DNA from: Paramacrobiotus metropolitanus
Lineage: Eukaryota; Tardigrada; Eutardigrada; Parachela; Macrobiotidae
Assembly: GCF_019649055.1 (NCBI RefSeq)
Contig: NW_026570287.1
Location: 434,001 to 498,000 of the forward strand
Reading direction: 5' to 3'
DNA length: 64,000 bases
Positions 61,501 through 64,000 of this stretch are shown piece after piece. The notes beneath the pieces are model-generated. The model worked only from the letters and a program-made list of their open reading frames with translations, made no database searches and was not told the origin of the DNA. The translations under genes and the position numbers were made by a program. Within the stretch, counting starts at the first letter, position 1; each line of letters starts with the position of its first letter.

Positions 61501-64000
61501 GGATCGAATTCTGCAGGCCATTCTTAAACTCTGGATCCAGAAATATGGTAAATTAAAAGAACTCCATCGTAACAATTATTACTTTGTGGTTAGAAGTCAT
61601 TTATTAATCAGCGAGAAATAAATACCGTACACGTGCTGGCACTTCATAACTCGATTTTTTTCGTAGCAGTAAATTATTTTGCTTACATAAGTTTAACTCT
61701 CACGCAGTCATTTCGGCAGTGGCAAATCCCTATAAATTAAAAAAATTAATGACAGCTGCTGATGATTAGGTTCTCGATACGGAGCAACCAATGTCAAGAT
61801 CGTGGTGAGCAGTTCTCGTCCTACCGGCAAAGGAACCTATGACGTCACATATACCATCACCGGCACCAGCAGCGTGACCATCAATATCAACGTAATCAGC
61901 AACGAATTCCAGACTACAGTTTCCAGTTCGAAAATCACCGGAATAGTTATTGGTGGTGGAAGCAGTGTTACCGACGGTGGTAATGGAAGTGGTGAAGGAA
62001 GCGGAGAAATTACAGTCACTGACAACGGCGGTGGACCAGGTAGAGTCAGAATTTGTCCAATGGCGATGTACAGATTCCCCAAGCTCATACAAATGTCGAT
62101 AGGCGGCAAAAACACGTTCACTTACACCGGTAAAGTTACCGTCACCGTAACGAGCGATAGCGACTTGAGAGGACTTATCCAAGCCATTCTGAAACTGTGG
62201 ATCCAGAAATACGGTAAATTTAATTTTATGCACTCGCATTTCAAAGCCAGTTTTTCTTACTTAAAAGAAGAAAATTACTGAATTCAAATCCCTATGCTAC
62301 CAGGATCAACCTACGGCATCGGTAACATTTCCATCAAGATCACATCCAAAGTCTCCAACGGCAGCGGTGGATGGATCATCACCTACGTCATCACCGGATC
62401 CAGCAGCAAAGTTGTCACCATTAACAAAATCCAGGGCGAATGGACCATTACCATCACAACTTCCCAGATTCCCGGAATAACGGTGGAAGGCGAAACCAGC
62501 ACCCCCGTATCCGGCGAAGACACCACCCCGGGAACCGGCGAAGACACGACAACACCGGCAACTCCAGGTGGCGAAGAGACTCCCGCCCCGGGCGGTGAAG
62601 ATACCACGACACCGGCAACTCCTGGTGGTGAGGAGACTCCCACCCCGGGTGGCGACGTAACCCCCGCCCCGGGCGGAGAAGACACCACAACCCCTGCCAC
62701 TCCTGGCGGCGAAGAGACCCCCGCCCCGGGCGGTGAAGACACCACTCCTGCTACTCCAGGTGGCGAAGAGACGCCCGCCCCGGGTGGCGAAGACACGACA
62801 ACACCGGCTACTCCTGGCGGCGAAGAGACTCCCGCCCCGGGCGGTGAAGACACCACGACACCGGCTACTCCAGGTGGTGAGGAGACCCCCGCTCCTGGAG
62901 GTGAAGACACCACAACTCCTGCTACTCCAGGTGGCGAAGAGACGCCCGCCCCGGGTGGCGAAGACACGACAACACCGGCTACTCCTGGCGGTGAAGAAAC
63001 TCCGGCCCCGGGTGGCGAAGACACCACTCCCGGAACAGATGCAGGCTCTCCGACTCCGCCTAACAGCAACGAAGAGGGTGGAAGCACTCCAGGCGGTGGT
63101 GGCGAAATTACTATTAACGGCAATGGTGGCGGCGAAGGTACATAAAAATTCGCATATAAAAATATATTTAAAACTTATGACGGTCATCATGGAATCTTTG
63201 CAGGTGGCGACAAGACATTCGATCTTACTGGTAAAATCACGGTCACCATTACCACTGATGCCGACTTGCGCGCTTTCCTCCAGGCCATTCTTAATTTATG
63301 GATCCAGAAATACGGTAATAGTTTAATCCTATTCCAGTTAAGTACCACATGTATTATTACATTCACAATTCTAGGTTCGATCTATGGTATCGGGAATATT
63401 TCCATTAAGATCACGTCCAAAGTACCAAATCCCACCGGATCGGGCTGGATTATCTCGTACGAAATTACCGGCAGCAGCAGCACCACCGTCACCATCGACA
63501 CCATTAAGGGAGAATGGAATGGCATCATCGATAACTCGGGCATTGATGGAGTGGTTATTGGTACCGGCACTATCACCATCGAGGGTGGCAACACAGGCGA
63601 AGGTGGCGGCGAAGGCGAAATTAGCATCGAAGGCAATGGTGGCGGTTCAGGTAATGATTACATATATATGTCCATAAATGTACATAAATTATATACCTGT
63701 ATATATTTATTTGTACCGACTGTACGTGGTTAAACATAACTGGTTATAATCGGCTGTTTCTGTAGGTGGTGACAATAAATTTGATCTCACTGGCAAAATC
63801 ACTGTCACGGTTACCACTGACGCTGATTTACGCACTCTTCTCCAAGCCATTCTGAATCTGTGGATCGAGAAATACGGTACATTTTGAATCGTTAATTAAA
63901 TCGAAACAAGCGAACCATCCGGCGTTTTGCATTCTCTGATTCTAGGATCAACCTACGGCATCGGAAGCATTACCATTAAGATCACATCCAAAGTACCAAA
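58587..64000 (+). CDS. Modular secreted protein D: at least seven modules, runs off the window
   Basis: Exons: 58587-58631 (MVSVLLVLCAAALFQ, signal peptide; ACCATGG start), 59511-59618, 59724-60038, 60257-60364, 60425-60625, 60764-60871, 61109-61354, 61441-61547, 61770-62039, 62103-62213, 62304-63137, 63204-63314, 63375-63650, 63766-63876 and 63946 to the window end. By phase and by comparison with gene B, a short exon is missing between 58632 and 59510. Modules have the same two-exon plan. First halves read like TFTYTGKVTVTVTSDSDL then AILKLWIQKYG. Second halves read like NVKIVVSS, VTYTITGTSS and ITGIVIGGG. Modules 5-7 share the GSxYGIGxxxIKITSKV opening. Exon 62304-63137 is enlarged by a Pro/Thr/Glu-rich repeat. 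Exon 61441-61547 is one base short, breaking the frame near 61464. Mature modules lack Cys. Confidence 0.75.
59073..59510 (+). other. Long open frame in gene D intron 1, status unclear
   Basis: A 145-codon open frame ending just before the first module exon. The translation (for example NMFKVLSRYCSEL, MNYIHAVCRTAKNSARQ) matches nothing I know. The segment VCRTAKNSARQLGVW loosely recalls NCQTAVKDVRQQWH in the possible nested gene of gene B's intron 1. It could be a decayed relative or chance. No splice pattern supports it. Confidence 0.2.
62537..63033 (+). repeat. 57-bp coding tandem repeat, Pro/Thr/Glu-rich
   Basis: Eight units of the type GGEDTTTPATPGGEETPAP lie in one exon of gene D. They include one 54-bp unit (one Thr fewer) and one unit with an inserted GGDVTPAP. 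Third-position differences between copies show that the array is not perfectly homogenised. The product is an acidic, Pro/Thr-rich linker between modules 5 and 6, a likely O-glycosylation target by composition. Confidence 0.9.

Noticed and set aside
62306-63190. Long - strand and alternative + strand frames across the Pro/Thr repeat
   Set aside because: Shadow frames produced by the GC-rich tandem repeat; the true frame continues the module exons.
41715-64000. Could the modular proteins be known tardigrade tolerance proteins (CAHS, SAHS, MAHS)?
   Set aside because: The repeated two-half module, Trp-ended helix, Gly/Asn linkers and signal peptides do not match those families: CAHS are unsecreted coiled proteins and SAHS are single lipocalin-like domains.

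Overview
The window is nuclear DNA of an animal. Genes are split by short GT-AG introns (mostly 50-400 bp), exon phases are consistent, and four genes have recognisable metazoan homologues. The best guess is an ecdysozoan invertebrate, possibly a tardigrade. That placement rests on general gene style and divergence, not on a diagnostic marker, so confidence in it is low.

Left part (1-28 kb). The 3' end of an SLC38A9-like lysosomal amino-acid transporter gene lies on the + strand (162-1301). About 10 kb with no convincing exon follows. Next, on the - strand, is a NocA/Elbow/ZNF503-703 (NET family) zinc-finger developmental regulator (11382-14240). It is flanked on its 5' side by another 14 kb without recognisable genes, a layout typical of developmental regulators.

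Middle part (28-41 kb). A complete 14-exon ATP-citrate lyase gene is on the - strand (28379-35484). A head-to-head pair follows: a small unrecognised - strand gene (36794-37488) and a + strand DET1 homologue (37513-40680). Their start codons are only 24 bp apart.

Right part (41.7-64 kb). A tandem cluster of at least four + strand genes (called A, B, C and D here) encodes secreted, essentially cysteine-free proteins built from one repeated module of about 100 residues that I do not recognise. Each module is coded by two exons. The first half ends in a helix carrying a near-invariant Trp (pattern ILxLW). The second half has two strands with an ITG motif and ends in a GV strand, followed by a Gly/Asn-rich linker. 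All internal introns in the array are phase 1, so modules can be duplicated without changing frame. Gene A has 6 modules, B has 9, C has 1 and D has at least 7 (it runs off the window). The predicted secondary-structure order beta-alpha-beta-beta-alpha-beta resembles a ferredoxin-like/SEA-type fold (inference). Gene A carries an in-frame TAG. Gene B carries four or five single-base frame breaks and D carries one. These are either decay of a recently expanded array or residual assembly errors. ATP-citrate lyase and DET1, read in the same way over about 5.4 kb of coding sequence, show none. A 753-bp foldback transposon with a perfect 9-bp target duplication sits inside an intron of gene B, and a possible nested small gene lies in intron 1 of B.

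How they work together: ATP-citrate lyase (cytosolic acetyl-CoA), SLC38A9 (amino-acid sensing at the lysosome) and DET1 (CRL4 ubiquitin ligase subunit) are housekeeping genes with no evident functional link to one another. The modular cluster is the novel content and probably makes extracellular structural or matrix-like proteins. That role is inferred only from signal peptides, repeats and low-complexity linkers.
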